A stretch of DNA of 64,000 bases from Chrysoperla carnea (taxonomy: Eukaryota > Arthropoda > Insecta > Neuroptera > Chrysopidae), in assembly GCF_905475395.1 (NCBI RefSeq), contig NC_058341.1, positions 65,355,501 to 65,419,500 of the forward strand, written 5' to 3'. A program made the position numbers and the translations under genes. Below, in pieces: positions 29,796 to 42,049 of the stretch (within the stretch, counting starts at the first letter, position 1; each line of letters begins with the position of its first letter). The notes beneath the pieces were generated by a model. That model saw only the letters and a program-made list of their open reading frames with translations, was not told the origin of the DNA and did not search any database.

Positions 29796-30118
29796 TTAAG
29801 GTAGTATGAGCGCCAAGGCAAGTTAAGATTTGTGGTTGAAATTATTTGTTCCCTATTTTCAACTTTGATGATGAATTTTGTTATAACTTTATCAATGTAG
29901 ACGAAAAATAAGAATAAAATTTTCTATATCTCCCTTGGTTTTCGAATTATCGAAAGCTAAATAATTAAACAAAATATTCAATTTTTGATATTTCGAAAAT
30001 TACTCAAAATATCGAAAATAATATATATAATTCATCATCAAAATTGAAAATATATGTTTTTTTAAATTGTCCTCATTACCGTACTCATTAGTTTTTTGTT
30101 TTCAATAATTTAACTTAA
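29796..30118. mobile_element. TTAA-flanked palindromic MITE (1)
   Basis: TTAA plus ggtagtatgag starts the element at 29,796; the other end is less clear (accgtactcat, with TTAA at 30,115). Arms around 29,850-29,950 and 29,960-30,060 pair over 'ttcaactttgatgatgaatt' and 'ttttcgatatttcgaaaa'. It is related to 36,321-36,959 and to a fragment at 37,857-37,985. Confidence 0.55.
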
Positions 30119-30289
30119 GGTTTTAACTTAAATACATTTTTTTTTCATTTCCAATGCCTAGTTTTGGAGAAAAACAAATGTTAAATATTAGTCGGATAAA
30201 GGAATGCATAAAATAGCCATTCTTAGGGAATCCTCAATAACAGCTCCGATTTTAATGATTTTTTTTTCTAAATGATTCTATTTGTATAT

Positions 30290-31075
30290 TATTTTAAATC
30301 AGGAATATTTCAGAGGTCGGAAATAATCTGAAGGAGGAATAGGTAATTTCGTGACTGATATATCGAAGCACAGCCTTAATCGCTAATGATAGAAGTTTGA
30401 AATTTCGAGAGGATATTGATTTTATACTGTGGGTGTCATTTTTTCGAAATTCATCCCATCATAAAATAGGGTATGAAAATATATACAAATCTTCATTGTT
30501 GAGATCACTATTTATCCGATTTAATAAATTCTTTCTCCTATAGAATGCTACATTTATTTTTTAATAAGCTAAGGCTCCGCACCGAAAGTTAAAATTCATT
30601 TTTATTGTTGTTAAGTTAAAATACAATTTTTTGTGGAAAAAAATATTTTGCACATATATTGTTTAAACAATATAAATAACTACTAGATATTCAGGTTATA
30701 GCCTTCAATTCTTTTAACGTCCCTTTTGTTCACTATTTAATGGATTTTAACTTTTAGTGCAAATCTTTAATTATTTTAAAAAGAAAATACGACCATGCCA
30801 CTTGCTGATAACGTAGCATTCTATAGATGAAATAATTTTAAAAATCGGTTAAGTAGTGAACTCAAAAATGATGGTTGGTATATATTTTCATACAATCTTT
30901 AGGGGATGGATTTCGAAAAACTCCTTCTCAAATGCTACAGATAAAGTCAATATCCTCTCGAAATTCCAAACTTCTATCATTTGCGATTTAGGCTGCGCGT
31001 CGATATATGATCAGTCGCGACATTGTCTATTCCCCCTCCAGATTATTTTACCCCTCTGAAATGTTTCTGATTTTA
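30290..31075. repeat. Diverged ~785-bp inverted repeat
   Basis: Arms pair in blocks: gatagaagtttgaaatttcg with its complement near 30,965, 'cagaggtcggaaata' with the 31,040 region, and 'tagaatgctac' (30,541) with gtagcattcta (30,813). Divergence is high, indicating an old foldback element. It separates BTBD fragments 2 and 3. Confidence 0.55.
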
Positions 31076-31217
31076 ATACCAAACCACGTTTTAGGTTTCT
31101 ATTTAAAATTACAAAAAAATTATCCGATATACATTTCATTTTCCAACATCGAATAGCAGCTCATTAACTAGTTTTAGACGAAAATAATATTTCAAACATG
31201 TCACTTGCAGCTGTAAT

Positions 31218-31705
31218 AAACTTTTAACAGCTGCAAGTAACATGTTTGAAGTAATGTTTTTGGATTTTCAGCAACTGATTCTGATCAAATGAAAAAACAA
31301 TTGAATTCAATTATCAATACTAGTTTCATCTGTGTAAATAAATTTTTAACATTTATAAAATTTATTTACACAGATGAAACTAGTATTGATAATAAATCAG
31401 CGATGTCAAGAAAATGTGCAAGAAAACAATTAGCTTTACATCAGAAAATCAAGGATTAGTTTAAGGTAAATTCTTTAATTGACATCAATGGAAAACGTTT
31501 TAACTTAAATATACGTTTTCCATTGATGTCAATTGAAGAATTTCCTATCGCTGCAGTTCAAATTTGATCATTGACTTATTGTGAAGTTCGGAAGTAAGTG
31601 TTAAATATTACATTTAATTCAAAGCAGCTGTTGAATTTGCAGATGTACCTCCATGGTGTGAAAAGTTGATTCGTAAAGATGAAGTAGTGCATAGATTTAA
31701 AGTTA
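31218..31705 (+). pseudogene. Scrambled BTBD-type gene fragments (3)
   Basis: A BTB piece (AASNMFEVMFLDFQQL), then FIYTDETSIDN at about 31,362, then the BACK/PHR piece from 31,515 (VRFPLMSIEEFPIA, AVEFADVPPWCEKLIRKDE). Each piece is preceded by an inverted copy of its own beginning: 31,189-31,213 against 31,227-31,250; a perfect 36-bp arm at 31,311-31,346 against 31,357-31,392; and 22 bp at 31,477-31,498 against 31,513-31,534. The gene pieces therefore form stem-loops. Confidence 0.65.
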
Positions 31706-31861
31706 ATCTTATTATGTTGTTTATTTATCTATCACCACAATAAAATGTACATCGAATAATTTTTCATTGTGACACTAACGTTGAATACCAGCTCATTAAC
31801 TAGTTTCAGATAAAAATAATAAAAATATTTCAAAAATGTCACTTGCAGCTGTAATAAACTT

Positions 31862-32327
31862 TAAACAGCTGCAGTGACATTTTCGAAGCAATGTTTTTTA
31901 GATTTTGCCCAAAAATTTAATTAGCCTTGCATTAAAAAGGGATTGGTTTTAGGAAAATTCTTTATATGTCATCAATGGAAAACGTAATAACTTAAATGTA
32001 CGTTTTCCATTGATGACAATTGAAGAATTTTCGATCGCTCCTGTTCAAATTGGATCATTGACTTATCGTGAAGTTCAAAAGTTAATATTAAATACTGCAG
32101 TTAATTCAAAAGGGGCTGTTGAATTTACAGACGTAACTCGATTCTGTGTTTTGTCGATTTGTAAAGACCAAGTAGTGCATAAATTTAAAAGTAATTGTTC
32201 TAGCAGATAGTCTCATTGTGGTATTTTTGATGATGGTATTGATTTGATGGTTAACCGTCTTATTTTTATTGTTAGATTTGGTTTGTATGACTATAAATAT
32301 ACACATAATGGGTTTGATGTAAACTAA
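31862..32327 (+). pseudogene. BTBD-type gene fragment (4), longest PHR part
   Basis: After a short BTB piece (SDIFEAMFFRFC), the frame from 32,013 runs RFPLMTIEEFSIAPVQIGSL (begun just upstream), QVVHKFKSNCSSR, one in-frame TAG near 32,205, then DDGIDLMVNRLIFIVRFGLY and a TAA at 32,325. 'VNRxIFxxxFGLYG' is the signature start of the PHR domain. The single stop and lack of flanking exons make it a pseudogene fragment. The upstream hairpin (gtcatcaatggaaaacgt with its complement) is also present here. Confidence 0.65.
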
Positions 32328-32769
32328 GAATTATAATCGACAAAATAAAACCGAAAAAACAGTCTAACCCGAGAATTGACTTATCTTTGGTTGATTTTTA
32401 TGGGAGCCAGTGGAGGAAAATGTTTGCCTGAGCATCAAACGCTTATATATCGAAAACGGTGAAGTTAGGTAAAAATGCCAGCTAAATATAACGGTGTAAA
32501 CAATGAATTAAAAATATAAAAAAATATATAAATATTCCTATTGTTTGTCTTCACTTGTTTTGGATACTAAAAATTATATTGTACATTTTCATGAAACAAA
32601 TTAACAGAGATTCTTCTTTCGTATTAAAGTTTTTATACAAAATAAGTAAAATTCTATCACTTTTATACAATAATAATAATAATAATAAAAGGTGTCCCAA
32701 GATTAACGTCTGATTCGCGTTAATTTTGGAACACTCCTTTATAAAATATATATACCTTTGAAAATCCAT

Positions 32770-33180
32770 TACTGGAATTGTCAACAGAGTGAGAACCACG
32801 TCTCAAAGTAGATTGACAAGGATAATAAATGCCGAGGCATGGTCATAATAGGCATTTCTTAATATACAACATAATATCCTGGCGCGTATTTTTAAAATAA
32901 GATAATACCACTTTTACATAAAGTTAAAACAGTATATTTTGTACAAATTACCATTTTACCATTAAAAAAAAATTTTATCATAGAATTAACGCAAAATTAT
33001 CTAACAATATTACTCGTTTGAACGTTAAAACAAAATAAAATTTTATTTATTTATTTTAAGTACATGTGAATGTGATATATAAACACATCATTGAAGCAGC
33101 TGATTCTGGTCATACGATCATGCGCATTGAATACCATGTCTCCAAAATGGTGTTTTCTCTGTTAGGTTTTTAAAAAAATG
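32770..33180 (+). repeat. Dispersed repeat 'C', third copy
   Basis: Shares gagaaccacgtctcaaagta, cctggcgcgtattt and cattgaagcagctgattc with the pair at 19-22 kb. No nested insertion was recognised. Confidence 0.6.
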
Positions 33181-33652
33181 CATTTGAAAACACACGCAAC
33201 TATCAAATTAAAAGTCTGAATGTATACAAATTTAAAAAAAAAAATAAAAAAAAAAGTAAAATTTTTATTAAAAAATTTATATAACAACACAAACTACAAA
33301 GTTTATATAAAAAAGTAGGAAAATTGTAATTATAAAAGCATATATCTCCTACCACTTTAATTATTGAAATAATCAACTGATTGTAACGAGAATGATTTAC
33401 TTTTTTTTTTACTCGGGGCGCTGACATCTTAGCGTTAAAATTCAATACATATATACATATGATTATGACAAGGACACAGGGAAACTCACTGACAGTCTTC
33501 TCTCTCATTCATCATATCGCATCCACTTACAGGCTAGCAGATCCCTCACGTTCTTTATGATTATTTAATATTCTATGAACTAAACAGGTAAGGCACAAGA
33601 AATTAATTATTATGATGTTACAACTTATTTTTTGTTTTCTTTCTTTGATATT
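33181..33652. other. No gene
   Basis: A/T homopolymers dominate 33,220-33,270. The minus-strand frame at 33,203-33,508 is low-complexity and phenylalanine-rich at its end; not credible as a gene. Confidence 0.4.
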
Positions 33653-34010
33653 ATATTTTTATACCATGTATATGAAATATACATAGTCTATTAAGTTTAG
33701 TCCCAAGTTTGTAACGCTTAAAAATATTCATGCTACGAAAAATATTTTGATATAGATGTTCATAGAATCACCTAATTAGTCCATTTCCGGTTGTCTGTCT
33801 GTCGTCTGTCCTGTCATCACGATTACTCAAAAACGAAGAAATATCAAGCTAAAATTGTTATAGCGTGCTGAGGACGTAAAAGGTGAGGTCAGGTTCGTAA
33901 ATGAGCAACATATGTCAGTTGGGTCTTGGGTCCGTAGGACCCATCTTGTAAACCGTTAGAGATAGAACAAAAGTTTAAATGTAAAAAATGTTTATTTTCG
34001 ACTAACGATA
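33653..34010 (+). mobile_element. R550, 3'-truncated copy
   Basis: Starts with the head palindrome (accatgtatatgaaatatac) and carries the conserved gggtccgtaggacccatctt, then breaks off at about 34,000 where an end of the MITE found at 45,656 (taacgataataccctaatat) replaces its tail. Confidence 0.7.
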
Positions 34011-34023
34011 ATACCCTAATATG

Positions 34024-35217
34024 CTTTTTGTATACTGTAATATAGAAATGTACAAGAAATTGGATTAAATCACGATTTTTAGTTGAAATATTTGTTACGG
34101 ATTTAATACCAGTCGCTACATTTTTCAGGTGTTTACAGAGGGTGGCTACTAACCCGCCTTTTCTTGGCGACTTCATCATTATTTCACATACTTGCCGCAA
34201 TCCCATTCGATTTAATCGCCAGTGTAAGAAAATCAACATTTATAAATACCAGAAAAGATGTGGGTGAGGTTGAGTTGAAGGGTTTAATCGACATTTCGGC
34301 AATGTCAACACTTACTCGGAGGCTTGAGGCCTGCGAGTATTATTATTGTGTTACGCTATATAGAAGACTCGTTCATTCACGCTTTGAAGCATTTCCAGCT
34401 TTTTGCGAATCTTCTTCAAGGTTGTTTAGATTATCTTGTCTAGATCTTGTCAATTTTCTAGTAGCAGTAATTGATATGAGTTTGAGTTTGAGAAACAAAG
34501 TGTGTCCTGAAAAACTAGGTACAATCATTGCGTTATAAACTATTTTTAAATAATACAGTGTTTATCAAAGAAAAAAATATTAGAATCGAACCAGAAAATA
34601 ACGAAAATAATCGCTCATTTTCTTCAAACTTTGTTCGTATCTAAAAATAAATAATTGGTAAAATAAATTAAAGATGAGTTATTAATTACTTTAATTATTA
34701 GTAAAGTCAAAAGTATATATATAAGGACATCAAATAAAATTAAACAAATACCAAAAGAAAAATATCAGTGTTTAATTTGTAAAGACGTCGTATTTATCCC
34801 AAAGGATTCACAAAGTCTCTCCGTTTCAAACATTAAGACTTTTGGTGGCAGCCTAAGACCCTTGGTACACAACAATATAGGCCAGTCGATCGAACATTAA
34901 AATCGCAAGAAAACGGTTAGTTGTTATTTTTTAATATGTTGTTAGGACCAAGTTTTAGTTTTCTCAATAAAAGTCCAAAATTGCGTTTTTTTTTAGAAAA
35001 TATATATTTTTTAAGTTTTTAAAATAGTTCTGTAGGTTTAATACTTACCGAGATAAAGCTCTCCAAAAATAGGTAATTTTTTCGAAAAAAGTGAAATTTT
35101 AGTACTTGGTCTGTTTTCGACTCTAATATCGGGTAAAATACTCATATTATGGGTGGAATCATAAGAAAAGATGTTATAAGCAAAGAATTTAATATAAAGC
35201 AAAGAGCGATGTCTTTA
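34024..35217. other. No recognisable gene
   Basis: 34,100-34,540 is less AT-rich than its surroundings and holds a 124-codon plus-strand frame without recognisable motifs. The remainder is AT-rich. Nothing is supported with confidence. Confidence 0.35.
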
Positions 35218-35225
35218 GGCCATAT

Positions 35226-35404
35226 AATGATAATAATAATTAAGCCTATTAACTATTGAGCCCACTGCAGGGCAAAGGCCCCTTCCAAATCCCTCCACTT
35301 GTTACGATCAGTGGCGAGTCTTTTCCACATTCCTCCTGAGTAGCTCACAAGGCTATCTCTCCATTGTTTAATCTGGCGTCCCTTCTTTCTTTTGCAATTG
35401 TGTT
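35226..35404 (-). mobile_element. 3' end of a LINE with target duplication
   Basis: The minus strand encodes KKGRQIKQWRDSL, then MWKRLATDRNKWRDLEGAFA and a stop, followed by an ATT-repeat tail. 'RGRxxxRWxDDI...W...AxDRxxWxxLExAF' is the standard C-terminus of many arthropod non-LTR retrotransposons. ggccatat flanks both sides (35,218-35,225; 35,406-35,413) as a target duplication. Severely 5'-truncated. Confidence 0.8.
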
Positions 35405-36316
35405 TGGCCATATCGTTCACTCACAAATCTTAAAAATCCAAAAAAAGGAGAAACCTGCATTTTTCGCCAGATTAATCATATATATCCACAATAGCCCGGA
35501 AGCGAATCGCAAAATAACTTGTTTTATCAGTAATAGAGGTGTTGTGGGACACTCGGTAGGAACTATGTTTCTTTCGTTTTAAATTATGTATTATTTTTCA
35601 AGTTTTGGTTTATCAAGTTCTGAAAATAGACATTTTCTTATTAATAACAGAATAATCAAAAATTACTAAAGATCAGAATCAATTACCTAATTATTATTAC
35701 ATGGATTTCGCTTTTTTGTTACACTTTATTTTGTTACCATAGAGATAATATATATTTGTTACTCAAAAAGTTGTTACGATTTTTTTGGTCTAGCCTCTCT
35801 TTGGTCTATACACAATAGTCCGGAAGCAAATCGCAAAATTATTTGTTTTAACGGTTAACAGCCTAAATCTTGTTAAAGCGACAAACAAACCCGTAAAACA
35901 ATAGACTGACAACCCTATGAGACCGATTGTAAAAATGTAGCCGGAGCAATTTTTAATGAAAAATAGATTTGCGGCTCAACTTGGTCGATAAACCGGATAA
36001 TTTTCACATGAAATTATAGCCTACAATCTACCCTTCAACGAAAAAGTAGGTTACTTGGTCAAATCAGTTGGAAACATAGACATATAAGACTGTGACTTAA
36101 TGGCGCACTTGTCCACTTACAGTAAGCCCTTGTCCAAGACTGTAAATGCACAAACGCAACTGAAAAGAAACAAACCGTACGTAGGAGCATCGTTCTCTTT
36201 TTATCGAGACTGGGCAGATCACGCCCACTCCTTCAGTCTATTCTTATATGTCTATAGTTGGAAAAGTTTAGCGATTCTGTTATTTGCGATATGGTCATCT
36301 ATTACTTTAAAAATAT
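35405..36316. repeat. Repeat fragments, no gene
   Basis: The block acaatagcccggaagcgaat at 35,484 recurs as acaatagtccggaagcaaat at 35,812, with similar sequence around each. No coding evidence. Confidence 0.45.
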
Positions 36317-36320
36317 TTAA

Positions 36321-36959
36321 GGATGTATGAGCATGGTAGTGGGGGCACAAATTTAAAAATAGATATTTTCAATTTTGATGATAAATTTATATTATTACTT
36401 GACGATATAAGACGAAAAGTAAGAATAAAATTTTTCGATATCTGGCTTAATTTTCAAAATATCGAAAATTGAAAATTTTGTTTAATTATTTAGCTTTCGA
36501 TATTTCGAAAACCAAGACACATATCGAAAAATTTTATTCTTATTTTTCGTCTACATTCATGAAGTTATAACAAAATTCATCAGCAAAGTTGAAAATAAGA
36601 TAAAAATAATTTCAACCCTTAATCTACCCTGCTCTTACATCCCTTATATGGACGGTGACACTTAGTTTTTTCTTTTCTAATTCATTGCTAATATGTTTAC
36701 TTTCTATCAAAAAGTTTTTTTTTAAATTTGTTTTCATTCATTCCAAATGAAAATTATCAAAAACTTCCAAAATATGTCGTTTTTTGAGATTCCTCCATAA
36801 GAGCCAATGTATTTTATATCGATTTTTAATGACTTTTTTCTTAAAAATTTGCACGGTTACCTAAGCTGAAATTTTAACCACATATTCTTTGAGTAAAAGA
36901 CTACCTACAAACAAATTTTGAGCCTTTAAATCAAACATTGTTGTCATGCTCATACATCC
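36321..36959. mobile_element. TTAA-flanked palindromic MITE (2)
   Basis: TIRs ggatgtatgagcatg and catgctcatacatcc are flanked by TTAA on both sides (36,317-36,320; 36,960-36,963). The interior pairs over aaaattttattc, 'cgatatttcgaaaa' and 'ttcatcagcaaagttgaaaa'. TTAA duplication suggests the piggyBac or Kolobok superfamily. Confidence 0.75.
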
Positions 36960-37036
36960 TTAAGAAAGTAACAGATATGAAAAATGATTATTTTAGTGCC
37001 TTAGTAAAATGCCGATATATGATTACGCAATTTATC

Positions 37037-37540
37037 ATGCATAGTATGTATTATATGGGAATATCAGTTATGTATGTGTGATATGACAGAGTAATCAACA
37101 CTGTCTATACATGGTATTTCAATAATTAACTTAGTCAGTTGTTTGTTTTCACTGTTTTTGTTATATATTCATTTTGTAATTTTTTTTTGTATTATATTGG
37201 CAAAATATATCAAAATCGGTTTGAGGTCAAATAGCTTTAAATACATTCATTAATTGTATTACATTTGATTGAATTAGAGAAAATACTTTCAAAAATTTTC
37301 GAAATTCTTCTAGAATGCTTCACGAGACCAATAATTGAAGTTATCTGCAAATTTTCAACTTCTTTTCTTCTTCTTTTATAATTTGGGAGAAAATGGACTC
37401 CAAAGTTCATAACCCTCAAGTTTAAAAACAATGTTTACGAAAAATGTTTCAAACAAAAGATGTTTATTTTTTTATAAGAAATAATTTTTTATTGTTAAAC
37501 TTTTTTTCTATTTCTAACGGTTTACAAGATGGATCTTATT
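37037..37540. repeat. Two R550 fragments
   Basis: 37,037-37,158 is a plus-oriented tail (gtatgtattatatgggaata to tttgttttcactg). 37,430-37,540 is a minus-oriented middle piece (atgtttcaaacaaaagatgt to aacggtttacaagatgg). Confidence 0.6.
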
Positions 37541-38820
37541 TCATTTAATTGAATTTGGAAAAATGTACAATTTTAAAATTGGCAAATTTCGCACAATTTG
37601 GAAGCTAAAAAGTCGGAAAAAAAACAAAAATGTGAACAAATAAATCAGCTAAAACTTTTATTAAAATATTGAACCTTTTTTTATTTGATGTATAGTTTTT
37701 TTTGTAAAAATCTGATTAAAACTTCCAACTACCCCAAAAAAAGAGCGCTAGGCCCGCCCCAGAGTCAACTTTTTGGTACGAAGTTTTTATAACGTAAAAA
37801 ACAACTGTTAAGTTTAAAGATATACGAGCACCATGGAAGGCCATTTTAAATAAAAAGCTTTCTGGAGTAATTTTCAAAATATCGAGAATTGAAAATTTTG
37901 TTTAATTATTTAGCTTTCGATATTTCGAAAACCAAAGCAGATATCGAAAAATTTTATTATTATTTTTCGTCTAATACTACAAGGTACAAATTATTTTAAC
38001 CTTAAATATAAAATTGCCTTGATGAAATTTTAATAAAAAAATAATAATAATTTCTCTAATTACTTCCCCGTTAGTATACAAAAATACACTAATAGTTTTA
38101 TTTCTAAAACATAATTAAAGCAATCGATAATGATATTCTCATTCGGTCAACTCAAATAACAATTATGTATACCTAATTTTTTTTTAAATTACAATTTTTA
38201 GTTAATTTAGTTAGCTTACATAATACCCAAATACCTATATTGATTTGACAACTAATCAAAATCGTTAATTATATAATTAGAAACAATAATATTCATTATT
38301 TAAACAAATCTAATTATAAAAAGAATAAATTATGTAATTAAAAAAAATTACAACCATAATATATTAATCGTTTTTAAATAACGAAATGTTTATGATTTAT
38401 ATTCGTCATAATGTTTTGATATTTATTACGGTATCTATTGCGCATGTGTTGATAAACCAATAAGGTGAAAATATAATAACAAATAAAATACAATTCGATG
38501 TTATTATTATTATTGTTACCTCCATATATTAAACTAGTGAAAGATCTAACACCGAGATTCCAAGTAATTTCCTGTTATTGTATTCTTAAGAATAATTATG
38601 AAAATCAGTATGTAATTTTAAACCACATTAGTAGATTCTCAAAAAATGTTAAAAAATGCAATAAATTGTTAATACCTTCATCATATTATATCGATAAATT
38701 GTAGAGTTCCCAACTTTATTAAGATTAGGGAAATAAAATGAACAGTATTTTACAAAAGAAACAGTATTTTTTTAGACGTTTTAAAACATATTTTTTTGAG
38801 CTTCTTGCATGATTTAACAA
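37541..38820. other. AT-rich, repeat fragments only
   Basis: 37,735-37,800 resembles 45,490-45,600 ('aaaaaagagcgctag', ttttggtacgaagtttttat). 37,857-37,985 is a fragment of the TTAA palindromic family. No gene. Confidence 0.4.
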
Positions 38821-38829
38821 TTTATTCTC

Positions 38830-39050
38830 ATTTTTACAATATTAATAAACCTCTCCACAGTTTAATTCTGTCATGCTGCCACTTTATATTTATTACAGAA
38901 AACACCCTTTCGGTAAAGACTGAAGTGACAGGAACAGAAAGTATGTTTGAGACAATTTTACAGTTATGTTTTTAAATTCTTGTGAAGTGTTGACAATTAA
39001 ATGATTCCATTTTTGGCTAATATTCATACCAAAAAAATCTTTGTCCATAT
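38830..39050 (-). pseudogene. hAT transposase C-terminal relic
   Basis: Minus-strand frame CKIVSNILSVPVTSVFTERV followed by FSVINIKWQHDRIKLWRGLL and a stop. This is the hATC signature 'FSIPVSNAxxERVFSLxNxKWxDxRxxL' of a hAT subgroup different from the one at 23 kb. Upstream on the same strand 'WNHLIVNTSQEFK' continues in a shifted frame. No TIRs were located. Confidence 0.7.
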
Positions 39051-39689
39051 CGATATTAAGTATATGCAAAAAATAGGCATTAAAAGACTTTCAAACTTTC
39101 AATCATTTTTTCAAAATGATCAAAGGTGACCAAAGACTTTAATGACAAATGACTGATTAAAGAAAGCCAATTAGTTTGATTGAAATCAAACCACATCTCC
39201 AGATAAAAAATAGCTTTATTTATTAAAAGTATGAGTTATTAACAGTTCTATTAAAATAATGTTAGGAGCGAGGATATAAGAATAAATAGATTGGAAAAAA
39301 TTGACCCGGAAAATAGACCGAAAAAATGTCTCTATAGTGTTCGATTTTTGAACGCAAGGGATAAACTTCAGACCCAACCAACTCCTCTATATAGTCGACA
39401 AACTCAACCCACCAACTTGTAATTACAACAAAATCGGGGTTTATACAGTTTTCGGTCTATTTTTACCGATTACCTGGTAGATTTTAAGATTTCTTTTTCT
39501 TATGTGCCTTTTTTTTTCGTGAAACTCTCCATCAGCAGGCGCTACAAATCTTTTTAAGGTTTCCGGTCTACATGCAGAAACTACACGAGCTCTCTGTTAA
39601 TCTAGTCATAAAATTGAAAAAGGCTCTCCGTAAAAGTTTTAGAAGCATTTCATATTACTTTTGCGCAAAAGGTCTTTTTCCCCTATTTC

Positions 39690-41485
39690 GACTCTTCTGA
39701 GTCCCAATTTGCTGGTTGCCCAATCGAAATCTCGACCGGAAGTAAGGTATTCAAGATGGCGGCCAAGATGGTGTCAAAACCCGAAATCGGCGCTGTAAAG
39801 CCCCGCTTTGACTTAGGAATGCGCCCAAAATATGCAATTACACGTTTTAGAGCATGAAGAACTCGAAAATATACTTTAAAAAAATTATGGGTTAGGATTT
39901 TTCAAGATGGCGAATAAGATTTCAAATTTTCACTCTAATACAACATTTGAACTTAACTTTTAGTTTATGTACAAAATATATATAAGACAACACATGGTGA
40001 AACAAAAAAGAAAGCTTACAGGAGCTTACAGAAAAATTGCTGGTGTGTCTCCCGAGAATTGAGACAGGTGCGTTTGCAGGGAGTATACAGTTTTACACAC
40101 GGCACATTTGCGTTCCTACTGTTGCTGTTTTTCGCGTTACAAAGGCTCTTACAGTGATAAATAACAACTTCAAGGCACGACTTAGGTATAGAATCTAACG
40201 TCATGAGTTGAAGCACAAGTTGATTGCTATCAACACCCAGCCAAAGTCTTAAAGGTGGGTCAGAAATAGCGTGGAAAGATGGGAATGCTTCCATAACAAA
40301 CTTGAAATTATAAATAAAGATATTAGATACCATTTAATACCGTTTTTACCGTCTTTCATGTAAATATCCAGGACAATTCAGGACGTACCTAATACAATTT
40401 GACGACAAAGGTCTCTAAGTACTTGAGAATGTTCTCATCCAAGTCCGCTCAGAAGTTTAAGTTATCGAAGAAAAGCTTACAAGCACCTATCTTTGTAATA
40501 GATGTAAGTTTAGACGTTGAATCGCAAAAACTAACTAGATTATTGGTTTGAGAGTTTCTTGAAAATGTCATACACTGGAAAGTATTTTGTATCCTGTGCA
40601 GTGAAGCTCATAACCCGCCGATGCGAGCACTTCATTTTTTGGTCATCATAACAATATTTTTAGCTGTACTGTCGACGACAAAAACCGAGTTCGATCGGTG
40701 GACTGCGACATCTCGTAAAATCCTTCTGAGAGCATCACTTCAAGATCACCAATGTCAGGTTCTAGTATTTCATCGGTCAAAAACCTGCATAAGTCTTTTT
40801 CTCCAAAAGAAATAAAAAGGTACTCCAGTTATTCGGCATCGTTATAATCAGTGATTTCCTTGGGAATGGAACTGAAACTCTTTGCTCTTTTTTACGTTCT
40901 TGTTCCACCTTTTATGGATTGAGGCAAGTACCTGTCTAATACAACGTGAACTTCACTATGTTTCAATCCCATCCTCAATATTCTTTTTATAAAGCAGTCA
41001 GCGTAATCACAAAATATTTCAGCTTTCCGCAGGGAAACCACTGATTCTAACGTGCCGATGCCGAAGAGTAGCTTTTTATTTCTTTCGGAGTACAAGGCAG
41101 ACTTATGTAGGTTTTTGCCTGATAAAATACTAGAATATGACATTGGTAATCTTCAAGTCATGTTCTCAAGAGGGTTTAAGGAGCTGTCCCACGATGAGTC
41201 CACCAATGTTGATTTGCTGAGAGCGTCATAAGAGCTGATAACCGTATGACTCTTTATACTGTCGACAGTACAGCTGAAAATATTGTTGTGAATACCAGAG
41301 ACAGTGAAGTAGTGCTTTTTCTTGCCCATCACTTAGCCAAAATTAAGTGTTCGCACATGAAACTTTCACCTGAAAAAGTCAATCATCTTAAAAGTTTTGA
41401 AAAAGTCAATCTGACCGCCATCTTGAATATCTCACTTCCGGTCGAGATTTCGGATGGGCAACCGGCATTTTCGGTTGGTATAAAA
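39690..41485 (-). mobile_element. Decayed transposon with CXC-type protein relic
   Basis: Outer arms pair: 'ggttgcccaatcgaaatctc' and gaccggaagtaaggtattca (39,712-39,750) against the 41,415-41,470 region. Inside, minus-strand frames show a cysteine-rich block (LCNAKNSNSRN, ANVPCVKLYTPCKRTCLNS; 40,016-40,333) preceded by LRLWLGVDSNQLVLQLMT, resembling CXC/tesmin-like proteins in insect transposons, and VHVVLDRYLPQSIKGGTRT (40,892-41,143). A plus-strand piece, ENIVVNTRDSEVVLFLAHHL (41,276), resembles another part of the same protein in inverted orientation. A shared agctgtactgtcgac motif is present inverted at 40,660 and 41,266. The superfamily is not assigned. Confidence 0.5.
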
Positions 41486-41549
41486 GTTCGATTTTCTGAA
41501 ATTTTTACTAGTCTATGTATATCAAGTTTAAATTTTTTTCATTAAAGGA

Positions 41550-42049
41550 TAAAAATAACTTTTTATTTTAAAATATTTTTATACATTTTTTTTTTTGTGC
41601 CTTAAAAATTACTTTATACTTAGGAGCGTATATTATAAGTTATGTGTATATAGAGGTTTTGTGGCGCTCATACCAGATTTTATTATACACGTTTATTAAA
41701 AATAGTCAAATCAATTTTTATAAAAATTGTGTATATTTAAAACGATGCGATGGACAAACGGACGGAAATACATACAGAACATACATACCTGAAGTGAGGT
41801 AAGAGGGGTTATGTGTGTGTACATTGTATGGATGTGCGCACGCAACTAAGCGGTCTAGCCATTTTGTGACAAATTAAAGTCTTTTGTTATGATGTGATAT
41901 GCCAGAGTTAGGATAATAATTTATAAAAATAATATAATAAATAATTAAATAATATGAATTATGATTTCTATCAATAAAAATATTTTTGAATATACGCTAA
42001 ATAATAAACAAATGTGATATTTACGCGCCATTTAAATAATAAATAGATG
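41550..42049. other. No gene; AT-rich
   Basis: Contains a short 'gacaaacggacggaaatacatac' segment reminiscent of repeat material and no coding evidence. Confidence 0.4.

Noticed and set aside
33889..34538. Genes in the 116- and 124-codon frames
   Set aside because: The first is R550 sequence; the second has no motif, splice sites or paralogue visible.
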